Shown: piece by piece, positions 26,395-33,928 of the stretch
How the letters are laid out: every line of letters begins with the position of its first letter
Numbering within the stretch: the first letter of the stretch is position 1
Assembly: GCF_023074075.1 (NCBI RefSeq)
Contig: NZ_JADPKT010000100.1
Location: 1 to 64,000, forward strand
DNA length: 64,000 nucleotides
Direction: 5' to 3'
From: Bradyrhizobium sp. 138
GTDB lineage: Bacteria > Pseudomonadota > Alphaproteobacteria > Rhizobiales > Xanthobacteraceae
Program-made: the position numbers and the translations under genes
The notes under the pieces: generated by a model
The model's database searches: none
What the model was told of the DNA's origin: nothing
The model's input: the letters and a program-made list of their open reading frames with translations, nothing else

Positions 26395-27297
26395 TCATCC
26401 CCCGATGTAGGCTGCCAATTCGTCCGGCGTTCCCCTCGGAAAGGCCTCCTTCAGATAGTCGAGGAAGGCGGAGACGCGCGCACTGAGCAATCGCCGCGAG
26501 GGATAGAGCGTCCATAGGGCGATGTCGGATCTCTCGACATCCCCCCAGCGCACCAGCGTGCCAGCGGCGAGATCGTGGCTGACGAGCGACAGCGGCAGAC
26601 GTGCAGCGCCGACGCCGGCTCGAACTGCGTCGCGAACCATTATCAGCGAAGACAGGCGAAGCACGGGATCGATGGCGATACGCGATGTGCCGCTTGGCCG
26701 CTTGATGTCCCAGGCCGCAGCCTCGTCGCCCGTTCCGCGCAGGACGACCGGAACGGCGAGATGTCCCTTCGGCCGCTTCAGCGCGGGGCTGGCCACGACC
26801 ACCAGGCGGTCGTGCAAGAAGATGCGGCCGACCAGGCTTTCATCCGCATCGGGATTGACCCGGATCGCGAGGTCGAAACCTTCCTCGATCATGTCGACGT
26901 ACCGGTCATCCGTCGAGACCTCGAGCCGGACTTGCGGATGCCTGAGGGCAAAGCCCGCCGCGAGCCGGCCCATGGCGGTTTGGGAAAAAAGCACGGGAGC
27001 GCTGATCCGCAATCTGCCCTTCGGCTTGTCCCCACCCGCAGCGATCGCTGCCGCCGTCTCGTCGAGCTCGGTGAGGAGTGCGCCGGTCCGCTCGTAGAGT
27101 GCTCGTCCTTCCTGGGTCAATTTGAGAGCGCGCCCGCCGCGCTCGAACAGACGCAAGTCGAGGCTGCTCTCGAGCTCGGACACGCGGCGGGACAAGGTCG
27201 CTTTCGGCCGTCCCGCCGCGCGCGCGGCCCTTCCGAACCCTCCATGGCGGGCGACGAGATTGAAGTCGGCGAGGGCAAGCAAATCCATCTGTTCCAC
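26395..27297 (-). CDS. LysR-family regulator
   Basis: 300 residues. HTH at about 5-60 (L-L-A-L-A-D-F-N-L-V-A-R-H-G-G-F-G near 5; P-K-A-T-L-S-R-R-V near 30), then an effector domain of standard length. It belongs to the group that usually controls a divergently transcribed oxidoreductase, here the NmrA/SDR gene 91 bases away. I found no clear operator in that short spacer. Confidence 0.85.
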   Translation of the reverse strand: MEQMDLLALADFNLVARHGGFGRAARAAGRPKATLSRRVSELESSLDLRLFERGGRALKLTQEGRALYERTGALLTELDETAAAIAAGGDKPKGRLRISAPVLFSQTAMGRLAAGFALRHPQVRLEVSTDDRYVDMIEEGFDLAIRVNPDADESLVGRIFLHDRLVVVASPALKRPKGHLAVPVVLRGTGDEAAAWDIKRPSGTSRIAIDPVLRLSSLIMVRDAVRAGVGAARLPLSLVSHDLAAGTLVRWGDVERSDIALWTLYPSRRLLSARVSAFLDYLKEAFPRGTPDELAAYIGG

Positions 27298-27388
27298 CAG
27301 TGAAACGGTCTGTCCAGATATAGCGTCTATCGGCCCGCATGTGGATCACTAATTCCGAGTGTCTTAACAACGAAACCGGAGTGATCCC

Positions 27389-28258
27389 ATGACTATCCTT
27401 GTTACCGGCGCAACCGGAACGATCGGCAGCCAAGTCGTCGAGCAACTCGTCAAGCGTGGCGCCGATGTGCGCGCGCTCGTCCGCGATCCCGCAAAGGCAA
27501 ACTTGCCGGCAGGCGTCACAGTCGTGCAGGGCGATTTGCTCGACGTCGACTCGCTGCGCGGCGCGCTTGATGGCGTCTCGACCCTGTTCCTGCTCAACGC
27601 GGTGGTCGCAGATGAATTTACGCAAGCTTTGATCGCGCTCAACGTGGCCCGCGAGGCTGGCGTCGAGCGGGTCGTCTACCTCTCGGTGATCCACAGCGAT
27701 CGCTACGTCAACGTGCCGCACTTCGCCGGCAAGTTCGGTGTCGAGCGCATGATCGAGCAAATGGGCTTCAACGCCACCATTCTGCGCCCCGCTTACTTCA
27801 TGAACAACGATCTCACGATCAAGGACGTCGTGCTTGGTCATGGCGTCTATCCGATGCCGATCGGCAGCAAGGGCCTCGCCATGATCGACGCACGCGATAT
27901 CGGCGAGATCGCCGCGATCGAGCTCGTCCGTCGCGAGCAGGCTGCAACGCCGCTTCCGCTCGCACGCATCAATCTCGTTGGTCCCGATGCGCTGACCGGT
28001 CCGAAGGCAGCCGCCATCTGGTCCGAGGTGCTGGGGCGCACCATCGCTTATCCCGGCGACGACACCGCCGGCTTCGAGAAGAACCTCCGACAGTTCATGC
28101 CGAACTGGATGGCCTTCGACATGCGGCTGATGAGCGAACGTTTTCTCACGGAAGGAATGATCCCCGAGGCCGGCGACATCGAGCGTCTGACCGGTATCCT
28201 GGGTCGCCCCTTACGGTCCTATCGCGACTTCGTCGCCGAGATCACCGCCTCCGTCTGA
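27389..28258 (+). CDS. NmrA-like NAD(P)-binding oxidoreductase
   Basis: 289 residues of the atypical SDR / NmrA-like type: T-I-L-V-T-G-A-T-G-T-I-G at the N-terminus, S-V-I-H-S-D-R near residue 112. The middle has G-M-N-x-lacking quinone-reductase character (M-G-F-N-A-T-I-L-R-P-A-Y-F-M-N). Such proteins reduce quinones or act as redox sensors. Divergent LysR suggests induction by an electrophile or aromatic compound. Confidence 0.75.
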   Translation: MTILVTGATGTIGSQVVEQLVKRGADVRALVRDPAKANLPAGVTVVQGDLLDVDSLRGALDGVSTLFLLNAVVADEFTQALIALNVAREAGVERVVYLSVIHSDRYVNVPHFAGKFGVERMIEQMGFNATILRPAYFMNNDLTIKDVVLGHGVYPMPIGSKGLAMIDARDIGEIAAIELVRREQAATPLPLARINLVGPDALTGPKAAAIWSEVLGRTIAYPGDDTAGFEKNLRQFMPNWMAFDMRLMSERFLTEGMIPEAGDIERLTGILGRPLRSYRDFVAEITASV

Positions 28259-28279
28259 GGGCTCGCTGAGGACTCATGG

Positions 28280-28317
28280 CTGCATCGCTGCTCTTGATCA
28301 TATGGTGAGCGATGCAG
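28280..28317. terminator. Inverted repeat between convergent genes
   Basis: Perfect 10-bp arms CTGCATCGCT (28280-28289) and AGCGATGCAG (28308-28317), followed on the plus strand by TTTC. Located between the NmrA-like gene and the kinase/phosphatase gene, which converge. Confidence 0.5.
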
Positions 28318-28323
28318 TTTCAC

Positions 28324-30060
28324 TCAGCGTGCGTGCAGCAGCGCCAGCAGCACGATCACCGCGCAGGCGAGCGCAGCGGAGGTCAGCTTCCAGAACATCA
28401 GGGGGCTGCGCTCCAGGAGCGGCGTGATCCGCGTGTCGAGATAGGCCGGATTGGGCGTGCGAAGCTCGAAGACGAATTCCGAGAGATCCTCGTGCCGCTT
28501 GTACGGGTCGGGATGTAGCGCGCGCCGGAGCGCGCCGTCGACCCAGGCCGGCACGTTGCGGTCGTCGTCGGCCGGGCGATACTGAAGCTTCCGCACGTCC
28601 GCCTTGCGGCGGATCCTGGCGACCTGGGTGCCGTAGGGCAGCTTTCCGGTCAGCATCTGGTAGCAGATCACCGCCAGCGAAAACATGTCGGAGCGCGGCG
28701 TGCCGCCCTGCCCAAGGAAATACTCCGGCGCCGTATACTGGACCGTGCCCAGGATTTCGTCGACCTCGTCCGGCGGCGCCGCTTCCGCGACGCCGGCCAC
28801 CCTGACCGATCCGAAGTCGATGATCTTCGCGGTGCCCGTCTTGTCGATCAGGATGTTGTCGGGCCTGAGGTCCTGATGCAGCATCTCCATACGGTGGAAG
28901 GCGCGTAAGCCGGCGGCGATCTGCTCGATGAGGCCACGGACGGTTTCGAGATCGGGACGTGGATTGTCGGTCATCCACTGCTTCAAGGTCTGTCCTTCGA
29001 CGAATTCGGTCGCAACGTAGAGATAGCTGCGCCGCTTCGACTGCGACAGCGGCTTCAGCACGTGCGGACTGTCGATCCGGCGCGCGATCCACTCCTCCAT
29101 CAGGAAGCGCTTGAGATAGGCCGCATTGTCGCGCAGGTCGACCGACGGCAGCTTGAGCGCGACCGGTTCCTCGGTTTCCACCTCGACTGCGAGGTAGATG
29201 TGGCTGCGGCTGCTGCCGTGGATTTCCCTGACGATCCGGTAGCCATCGAAGACCGCGCGTGGCTCCGGCAACGGCGGCAGCGGCAATTGTGAGGTCTGAC
29301 TGAAGATGCCGGCCGGCTCGCGCTGGGGCACCGCGTCGATGCGCAGGATCTGGACCGTGATGTTGTCGTCGCTGCCGCGCCGGTAGGCTTCCTCGACGAT
29401 CGCCTTGGCCGCCCCGTCGAGCTCGCCTGCATGCTCGTTCAGTGCGCTCGTGACGAAGCGCGCGTCGACGAATTCGTAGGCACCGTCGGTCGCCAGCAGG
29501 AAAATGTCGCCGGCCTCGACCTCGAACGCCTGATAATCGATCTCGAGCTGCGGATTGATGCCGAGCGCGCGGCCGAGATAGGTTTGCTCCGAGGACACGA
29601 TGATGCGGTGATCGTCGGTCAGCTGCTCGAGCGTCTTGCCGGCGACGCGGTAGACGCGGCAGTCGCCGACATGGAAGATGTGCGCGGTGGTCGCCTTGAT
29701 GACCATGGCGCTGAGGGTGCAGACATAACCCTTGTCGCGGTCATAGGCGTACTGGCTCTTGCGCGTCTGCGCGTGCAGCCAGGAATTGGTGGCATCCAGC
29801 ACGCGGCGCGCGGACGTCTTCACCGTCCAGGATTCCGATGTGCAGTAATAGTCCATGAGGAAGCTCTTGACCGCCGACTCGCTGGCGATCTGGCTCACCG
29901 TGCTGGAGGAGATGCCGTCGGCGAGGACGGCCGAGATGCCCTTCAGGCTGAGCAGCGGCTCCTCTGGAATCAGGACGCCGTGAAAGTCCTGGTTGACGGG
30001 CTTGCGGCCCCTGTCGGAGTGCTGGCCAACCGAGATCAGGAGTCCGCGGGACATCGCCAT
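28324..30060 (-). CDS. PP2C phosphatase-Ser/Thr kinase fusion, membrane-anchored
   Basis: About 578 residues. Residues 1-245 are a PP2C phosphatase with metal-binding aspartates in V-N-Q-D-F-H-G, L-A-D-G-I-S-S, L-A-T-D-G-A-Y and S-D-D-N-I-T-V. Residues about 275-540 are a Hanks-type kinase: V-A-L-K-L-P lysine, catalytic loop H-Q-D-L-R-P-D-N (HQD in place of HRD), I-I-D-F-G-S-V, and A-P-E-Y. A membrane helix at the extreme C-terminus (L-T-S-A-A-L-A-C-A-V-I-V-L-L-A-L) anchors it facing the cytoplasm. It lies 60 bases downstream of the FNT channel gene and is probably co-transcribed with it from the nitrate-regulon promoter. Similar fusions sit beside nitrate/nitrite genes in Pseudomonas. ATG at 30060 preferred; no strong ribosome-binding site, so coupling to the upstream gene is possible. 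Confidence 0.85.
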   Translation of the reverse strand: MAMSRGLLISVGQHSDRGRKPVNQDFHGVLIPEEPLLSLKGISAVLADGISSSTVSQIASESAVKSFLMDYYCTSESWTVKTSARRVLDATNSWLHAQTRKSQYAYDRDKGYVCTLSAMVIKATTAHIFHVGDCRVYRVAGKTLEQLTDDHRIIVSSEQTYLGRALGINPQLEIDYQAFEVEAGDIFLLATDGAYEFVDARFVTSALNEHAGELDGAAKAIVEEAYRRGSDDNITVQILRIDAVPQREPAGIFSQTSQLPLPPLPEPRAVFDGYRIVREIHGSSRSHIYLAVEVETEEPVALKLPSVDLRDNAAYLKRFLMEEWIARRIDSPHVLKPLSQSKRRSYLYVATEFVEGQTLKQWMTDNPRPDLETVRGLIEQIAAGLRAFHRMEMLHQDLRPDNILIDKTGTAKIIDFGSVRVAGVAEAAPPDEVDEILGTVQYTAPEYFLGQGGTPRSDMFSLAVICYQMLTGKLPYGTQVARIRRKADVRKLQYRPADDDRNVPAWVDGALRRALHPDPYKRHEDLSEFVFELRTPNPAYLDTRITPLLERSPLMFWKLTSAALACAVIVLLALLHAR

Positions 30061-30075
30061 CACCAGGGGAAGGGG

Positions 30076-30098
30076 GCCTCACCCTGCTTGGGCGAGGC
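30076..30098 (-). other. Intercistronic hairpin, channel to kinase gene
   Basis: On the minus strand GCCTCGCCC pairs with GGGTGAGGC (one G-U pair) around AAGCA. It stands in the 60-base gap between the channel and kinase/phosphatase genes and could lower expression of the latter or stabilise the channel mRNA. Confidence 0.55.
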
Positions 30099-30120
30099 TC
30101 CCTTGTCGAGACGTATTCGA

Positions 30121-30960
30121 TCAGGCCGCGACGCGGGGCTTCGCAGCCTTGTCGGCCTGGCGCTTGGGCAGCGTCATGACGTGCGTAGCGTAGAGGGTCA
30201 TGCCGGTGAAGGCGAGGCCGCCGACGAGGTTGCCGAGCACGGTCGGGATCTCGTTCCAGATCAGGTAGTCCAGGATAGAGAACTTTGCGCCGAGCAGCAG
30301 GCCGGACGGGAACAGGAACATGTTCACGACGGAATGCTCGAACACCATGTAGAAGAACACCAGGATCGGCATCCACATGGCGATGACCTTGCCGGAGACC
30401 GAGGTCGAGATCATGGCGCCGACGACACCGGTCGAGACCATCCAGTTGCAGAGCATGCCACGCATGAACAGCGTCGCCATGCCGGCCGCACCATGCGCGG
30501 CGTAGCCGAGCGTCCGGCCTTCGCCGATGAGTCCGATCGCGGTGCCGACCTTGTCCGGCGGCTGCGAGAACCCGAAGGTGGTGACGAAGGCCATCATGAA
30601 GGCAACGGTAAAGGCGCCGGCAAAATTGCCGACGAATACCAAGCCCCAATTGCGCAGCACGCCACCGAGCGTGACGCCGGGACGCTTGTCGATCAGGGCA
30701 AGCGGCGAGAGCACGAACACGCCGGTCAGGAGATCGAATCCCAGCAGGTACAGCATGACGAAGCCGACCGGAAACAAGAGGGCGCCGACCAGCGGCTGGC
30801 CCGTGTTCACGTTGATCGTGACGGCGAACCAGGCCGCGAGCGCCAGGATGGCGCCGGCCATGTAAGCGCGGATGATGGTATCCCGGGTGGACATGAAGAT
30901 TTTGGACTCGCCGGCATCCACCATCTTGGTGACGAATTCCGAAGGCGCGAGATACGACAT
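30121..30960 (-). CDS. Formate/nitrite transporter (FNT) family channel
   Basis: 279 residues with six membrane helices in the FocA/NirC fold. Visible are the broken-helix regions L-Y-L-L-G-F-D-L-L-T-G near residue 73 and L-C-N-W-M-V-S-T-G near 160. The central-histidine segment is V-F-E-H-S-V-V-N-M-F-L-F-P near 198. FNT channels pass formate, nitrite or related monovalent anions; position in the nitrate cluster favours nitrite. The ATG at 30960 (M-S-Y-L-A-P-S-E-F) has AAGGAACC upstream. A sigma54-type promoter lies at 31201-31216, giving a leader of about 230 bases. Confidence 0.85.
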   Translation of the reverse strand: MSYLAPSEFVTKMVDAGESKIFMSTRDTIIRAYMAGAILALAAWFAVTINVNTGQPLVGALLFPVGFVMLYLLGFDLLTGVFVLSPLALIDKRPGVTLGGVLRNWGLVFVGNFAGAFTVAFMMAFVTTFGFSQPPDKVGTAIGLIGEGRTLGYAAHGAAGMATLFMRGMLCNWMVSTGVVGAMISTSVSGKVIAMWMPILVFFYMVFEHSVVNMFLFPSGLLLGAKFSILDYLIWNEIPTVLGNLVGGLAFTGMTLYATHVMTLPKRQADKAAKPRVAA

Positions 30961-31200
30961 CAATGGTTCCTTTTGCTTCGTAAGTGAGATCGACACGCCC
31001 CCTCAGAGGACGCGGCTGAACGTTTTGGCCGTGCGGACGGCTCTGCCGCGCACGAGGGCTATGGAATGTCTGGAAGCTTTGGGAATCGCGTCACGAGGAC
31101 TGAGCCGGGTAAGGGCCGCGAAGCAGTTGAGCTTCCGGAAGCAGCCGCCAGAGGCTGCAACAATGCGGCTAACCGCAGTCGTCGTTGACGTCCCTAGATA

Positions 31201-31216
31201 AGCAAATTGCGTGCCG
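31201..31216 (-). promoter_or_regulatory. Sigma54-type promoter for the FNT channel gene
   Basis: Minus-strand CGGCACG-CAAT-TTGCT matches the -24/-12 consensus TGGCACG-N4-TTGCW at every base except the first T. The -24 GG is at 31215-31214, exactly 112 bp from the centre (31327) of the NtrC-type dyad. Confidence 0.75.
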
Positions 31217-31310
31217 TGTCGCGGTTTTGGAAAAATGTAGCAATATCAATGACGTGGATCTCGGCGCGGTCGGCCGGTGCAACGCTGGTCGGCTTCTTGC
31301 TTAATCGACT

Positions 31311-31343
31311 GCACAAGGTTTGTGCGACGCACAAGAATTGAGC
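31311..31343. promoter_or_regulatory. Double NtrC-type enhancer shared by divergent promoters
   Basis: GCAC-N7-GTGC (31311-31325) fits the NtrC consensus spacing; after GAC comes GCAC-N7-GAGC (31329-31343). The inner halves form the perfect palindrome TTGTGCGACGCACAA (31320-31334). It is preceded by TTAATCGAC (31301-31309) and followed by TCGCAA, both also found at the narK enhancer. It lies midway between the two sigma54-type promoters. Confidence 0.75.
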
Positions 31344-31436
31344 AGGTCGCAAGTTTCACATGCGCGACGGCCATGCGACCGTCTGCCGCAAACCAAATAA
31401 CATATTGATTATTCTTCCGCTTTTTAGGCGTCGGGC

Positions 31437-31453
31437 TTGGCATGAAGCTTGAA
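31437..31453 (+). promoter_or_regulatory. Sigma54-like promoter for nrtABC
   Basis: TTGGCATG-AAGC-TTGAA. The -24 GG (31439-31440) is 112 bp from the enhancer centre. The -12 element reads TTGA instead of TTGC, the same deviation seen at narK. The transcript would carry about 175 untranslated bases, including the hairpin CGGGGGTCTCCCCCG at 31522-31536. Confidence 0.6.
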
Positions 31454-31638
31454 TGGTTCCAAGCCGACGCCATTGAAGCCGTCCCGCGAGACTTCTCATC
31501 CGACTTGCCGACGCCATCAGGCGGGGGTCTCCCCCGTCGTGCGTTCGCATGCGCCAAAGACGGCGCCGCCGGACGGACGGGCTGCTCGTGTGCACAGACG
31601 CCATCAATTATGCAACGACGCAAAGGACGACACCACTC

Positions 31639-32958
31639 ATGACTAAGCGCACCCGCCGGCCCTCGGACAATGGGCTCAGCCGCCGCCAATTGTTGAAGGC
31701 CGTAAGCTCGACCGCCGCACTTCTCGCCGCCGCTAAACTGAATTTCCCCGCCGGCGCCTTCGCGCAGGACGCAGGCCCCGAGGTCAAGGGCGCCAAGCTC
31801 GGCTTCATCGCGCTCTCCGATGCCGGCCCGCTCTTCGTCGCTAAGGACAAGGGCCTGTTCGCCAAATACGGCATGCCCGACACCGACGTGCAGAAGCAGG
31901 CCTCCTGGGGCACCACGCGCGACAATCTTGTGCTCGGTTCGGAAGGCAACGGCATCGACGGCGCGCACATCCTCACCCCGATGCCGTACCTGATCTCGGC
32001 CGGCAAGGTGACGCAGAACAACCAGCCGACGCCGATGTACATTTTGGCGCGGCTCAACCTCGACAGCCAGTGCATTTCGGTCGCCAATGAATATGCCGAC
32101 CTCAAGCTCGGCGTCGACGCATCACCCTTCAAAGCGGCCCTGGAGAAGAAGAAGGCCTCCGGCAAGGCGGTGAAAGCCGCGATGACCTTCCCCGGCGGCA
32201 CGCACGACCTCTGGATTCGCTACTGGCTCGCCGCCGGTGGCATCGATCCCGACAAGGACATCGAGACCATCGTGGTGCCGCCGCCGCAAATGGTGGCCAA
32301 TATGAAGGTCGGGACCATGGATTGCTTCTGCGTCGGCGAGCCCTGGAATCTGCAGCTGATCCATCAGAAGATCGGCTACACCGCGGTCAACACCGGCGAG
32401 CTCTGGAACAAGCATCCGGAAAAGTCCTTCGGCATGCGCGCCGCCTTCGTCGATAAATACCCCAAGGCCGCCAAGGCGCTGCTGATGGCGGTGATGGAAG
32501 CCCAGCAATGGGCCGACAAGGCCGAGAACAAGGCCGAGCTCGCGGCCATCATGGGCAAGCGGCAGTGGATGAATTGTCCTGTCGAGGATGTGCTCGATCG
32601 CACCGCCGGCAAGTTCGACTACGGCATCCCCGGCAAGGTGGTCGAGAACTCGCCGCACATCATGAAGTACTGGCGCGACCATGCCTCCTATCCGTTCCAG
32701 AGCCATGATCTCTGGTTCATGACGGAGGACATCCGCTGGGGCAAATACGAGCCCGGCTTCGACAGCAAGGCGCTGATCGCCAAGGTCAATCGCGAGGACA
32801 TGTGGCGCGACGCGGCCAAGACGCTCGGCGTCGCGGCCGCCGAGATCCCGACCTCTACTTCGCGCGGCAAGGAGACTTTCTTCGACGGCAAGGTGTTCGA
32901 TCCGGAAAATCCGGCTGCTTATCTGAAGTCGCTCGCGATCAAACGCGTCGAAGTCTGA
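31639..32958 (+). CDS. nrtA: Nitrate ABC transporter substrate-binding protein
   Basis: 439 residues. A twin-arginine-type signal (S-R-R-Q-L-L-K-A-V-S-S-T-A-A-L-L-A-A) precedes a CmpA/NrtA-family fold: K-L-G-F-I-A-L-S-D-A-G-P-L near residue 52, and G-T-M-D-C-F-C-V-G-E-P-W-N near 225. It binds nitrate or nitrite in the periplasm for NrtBC. ATG at 31639 starts M-T-K-R-T-R-R-P. First gene after the sigma54-like promoter; an intrinsic terminator follows directly, which would bias expression toward NrtA over the membrane parts. Confidence 0.9.
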   Translation: MTKRTRRPSDNGLSRRQLLKAVSSTAALLAAAKLNFPAGAFAQDAGPEVKGAKLGFIALSDAGPLFVAKDKGLFAKYGMPDTDVQKQASWGTTRDNLVLGSEGNGIDGAHILTPMPYLISAGKVTQNNQPTPMYILARLNLDSQCISVANEYADLKLGVDASPFKAALEKKKASGKAVKAAMTFPGGTHDLWIRYWLAAGGIDPDKDIETIVVPPPQMVANMKVGTMDCFCVGEPWNLQLIHQKIGYTAVNTGELWNKHPEKSFGMRAAFVDKYPKAAKALLMAVMEAQQWADKAENKAELAAIMGKRQWMNCPVEDVLDRTAGKFDYGIPGKVVENSPHIMKYWRDHASYPFQSHDLWFMTEDIRWGKYEPGFDSKALIAKVNREDMWRDAAKTLGVAAAEIPTSTSRGKETFFDGKVFDPENPAAYLKSLAIKRVEV

Positions 32959-32966
32959 TGGAGCCA

Positions 32967-32998
32967 GCGGCCGCCCCTGGGCGGCCGCATCGTCTTTT
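32967..32998 (+). terminator. Intrinsic terminator between nrtA and nrtB
   Basis: Perfect 10-bp stem GCGGCCGCCC / GGGCGGCCGC with a 2-base nominal loop, then ATCGTC and TTTTT at 32994-32998. It starts 8 bases after the nrtA stop and probably causes partial termination. Confidence 0.75.
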
Positions 32999-33017
32999 TG
33001 CAGCCGGAGAGATTGCG

Positions 33018-33914
33018 ATGAACATGACTGCCACCAAGATTGAGATTGAAGCTGCGACGACCGCGGCCAGTGCCGCCCCGGTCGTCGCGATGACGCCGAA
33101 GCGCCCCCCGCGCAGTGAAGCTTACGCGCGCATGGCGCGGGAGACGGCCGTGCGCGTGATCCCGCCCTTGGTCGTGATCGCGCTGCTGACGCTGGTGTGG
33201 GAGCTGGTCTGCCGGAGAGCCGGTTCGGCACTGCCGCCGCCGTCAAAAGTGTTCAAGGACACCAAGGAGCTGATCCTCGATCCGTTCTTCGACCATGGCG
33301 GCATCGACAAGGGCCTGTTCTGGCATCTCTCGGCGAGTCTGCAGCGCGTCGCCTTCGGCTATTCGCTCTCGGCGATCGCCGGCATCGCGCTCGGCGTGCT
33401 GGTCGGACAGTCGGTCTGGGCGATGCGCGGGCTTGATCCGCTGTTCCAGGTGCTGCGCACCATTCCACCGCTCGCCTGGCTGCCGCTCTCGCTGGCGGCG
33501 TTCCGCGACGGCCAACCGTCGGCGATCTTCGTCATCTTCATCACCTCGATTTGGCCGATCATCATCAACACCGCGGTCGGCATCCGTAACATCCCGCAGG
33601 ACTATCGCAACGTCGCAGCCGTCGTGCAGCTCAATCCGCTCGAGTTCTTCGCCAAAATCATGATCCCGGCGGCCGCGCCCTACATCTTCACAGGCCTGCG
33701 CATCGGCATCGGCCTGTCATGGCTCGCAATCGTCGCGGCTGAAATGCTGATCGGCGGCGTCGGCATCGGCTTCTTCATCTGGGACGCCTGGAACTCCTCG
33801 CATATCAGCGAGATCATCCTGGCGCTGTTCTATGTCGGCATCGTCGGCTTCGTGCTGGACCGCCTGATCGCGGGGCTCGGCAAGTTCGTCACTCGCGGCA
33901 CCGCGCAGAACTGA
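33018..33914 (+). CDS. nrtB: Nitrate ABC transporter permease
   Basis: 298 residues. A 45-residue cytoplasmic N-terminal tail, then about six membrane helices and the ABC permease EAA-type loop N-P-L-E-F-F-A-K-I-M-I-P-A-A-A-P near residue 210. The family is NrtB/SsuC. The start M-N-M-T-A-T-K follows GGAGAG at 33006-33011. The nrtC start lies 14 bases downstream of its stop. Confidence 0.9.
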   Translation: MNMTATKIEIEAATTAASAAPVVAMTPKRPPRSEAYARMARETAVRVIPPLVVIALLTLVWELVCRRAGSALPPPSKVFKDTKELILDPFFDHGGIDKGLFWHLSASLQRVAFGYSLSAIAGIALGVLVGQSVWAMRGLDPLFQVLRTIPPLAWLPLSLAAFRDGQPSAIFVIFITSIWPIIINTAVGIRNIPQDYRNVAAVVQLNPLEFFAKIMIPAAAPYIFTGLRIGIGLSWLAIVAAEMLIGGVGIGFFIWDAWNSSHISEIILALFYVGIVGFVLDRLIAGLGKFVTRGTAQN

Positions 33915-33928
33915 GAGGAGAGGGGCAC

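Noticed and set aside
31320..31334. The TTGTGCGACGCACAA palindrome as an RNA hairpin or repressor operator
   Set aside because: It lies upstream of the predicted start sites and the outer GCAC-N7-GTGC spacing, with fixed distance to -24/-12 boxes, fits an activator enhancer better.
31460..31638. Paired ANTAR-type hexaloop hairpins in the nrtA leader
   Set aside because: I looked for two stems with six-base loops carrying A at position 1 and G at position 4 and did not find a convincing pair by eye.
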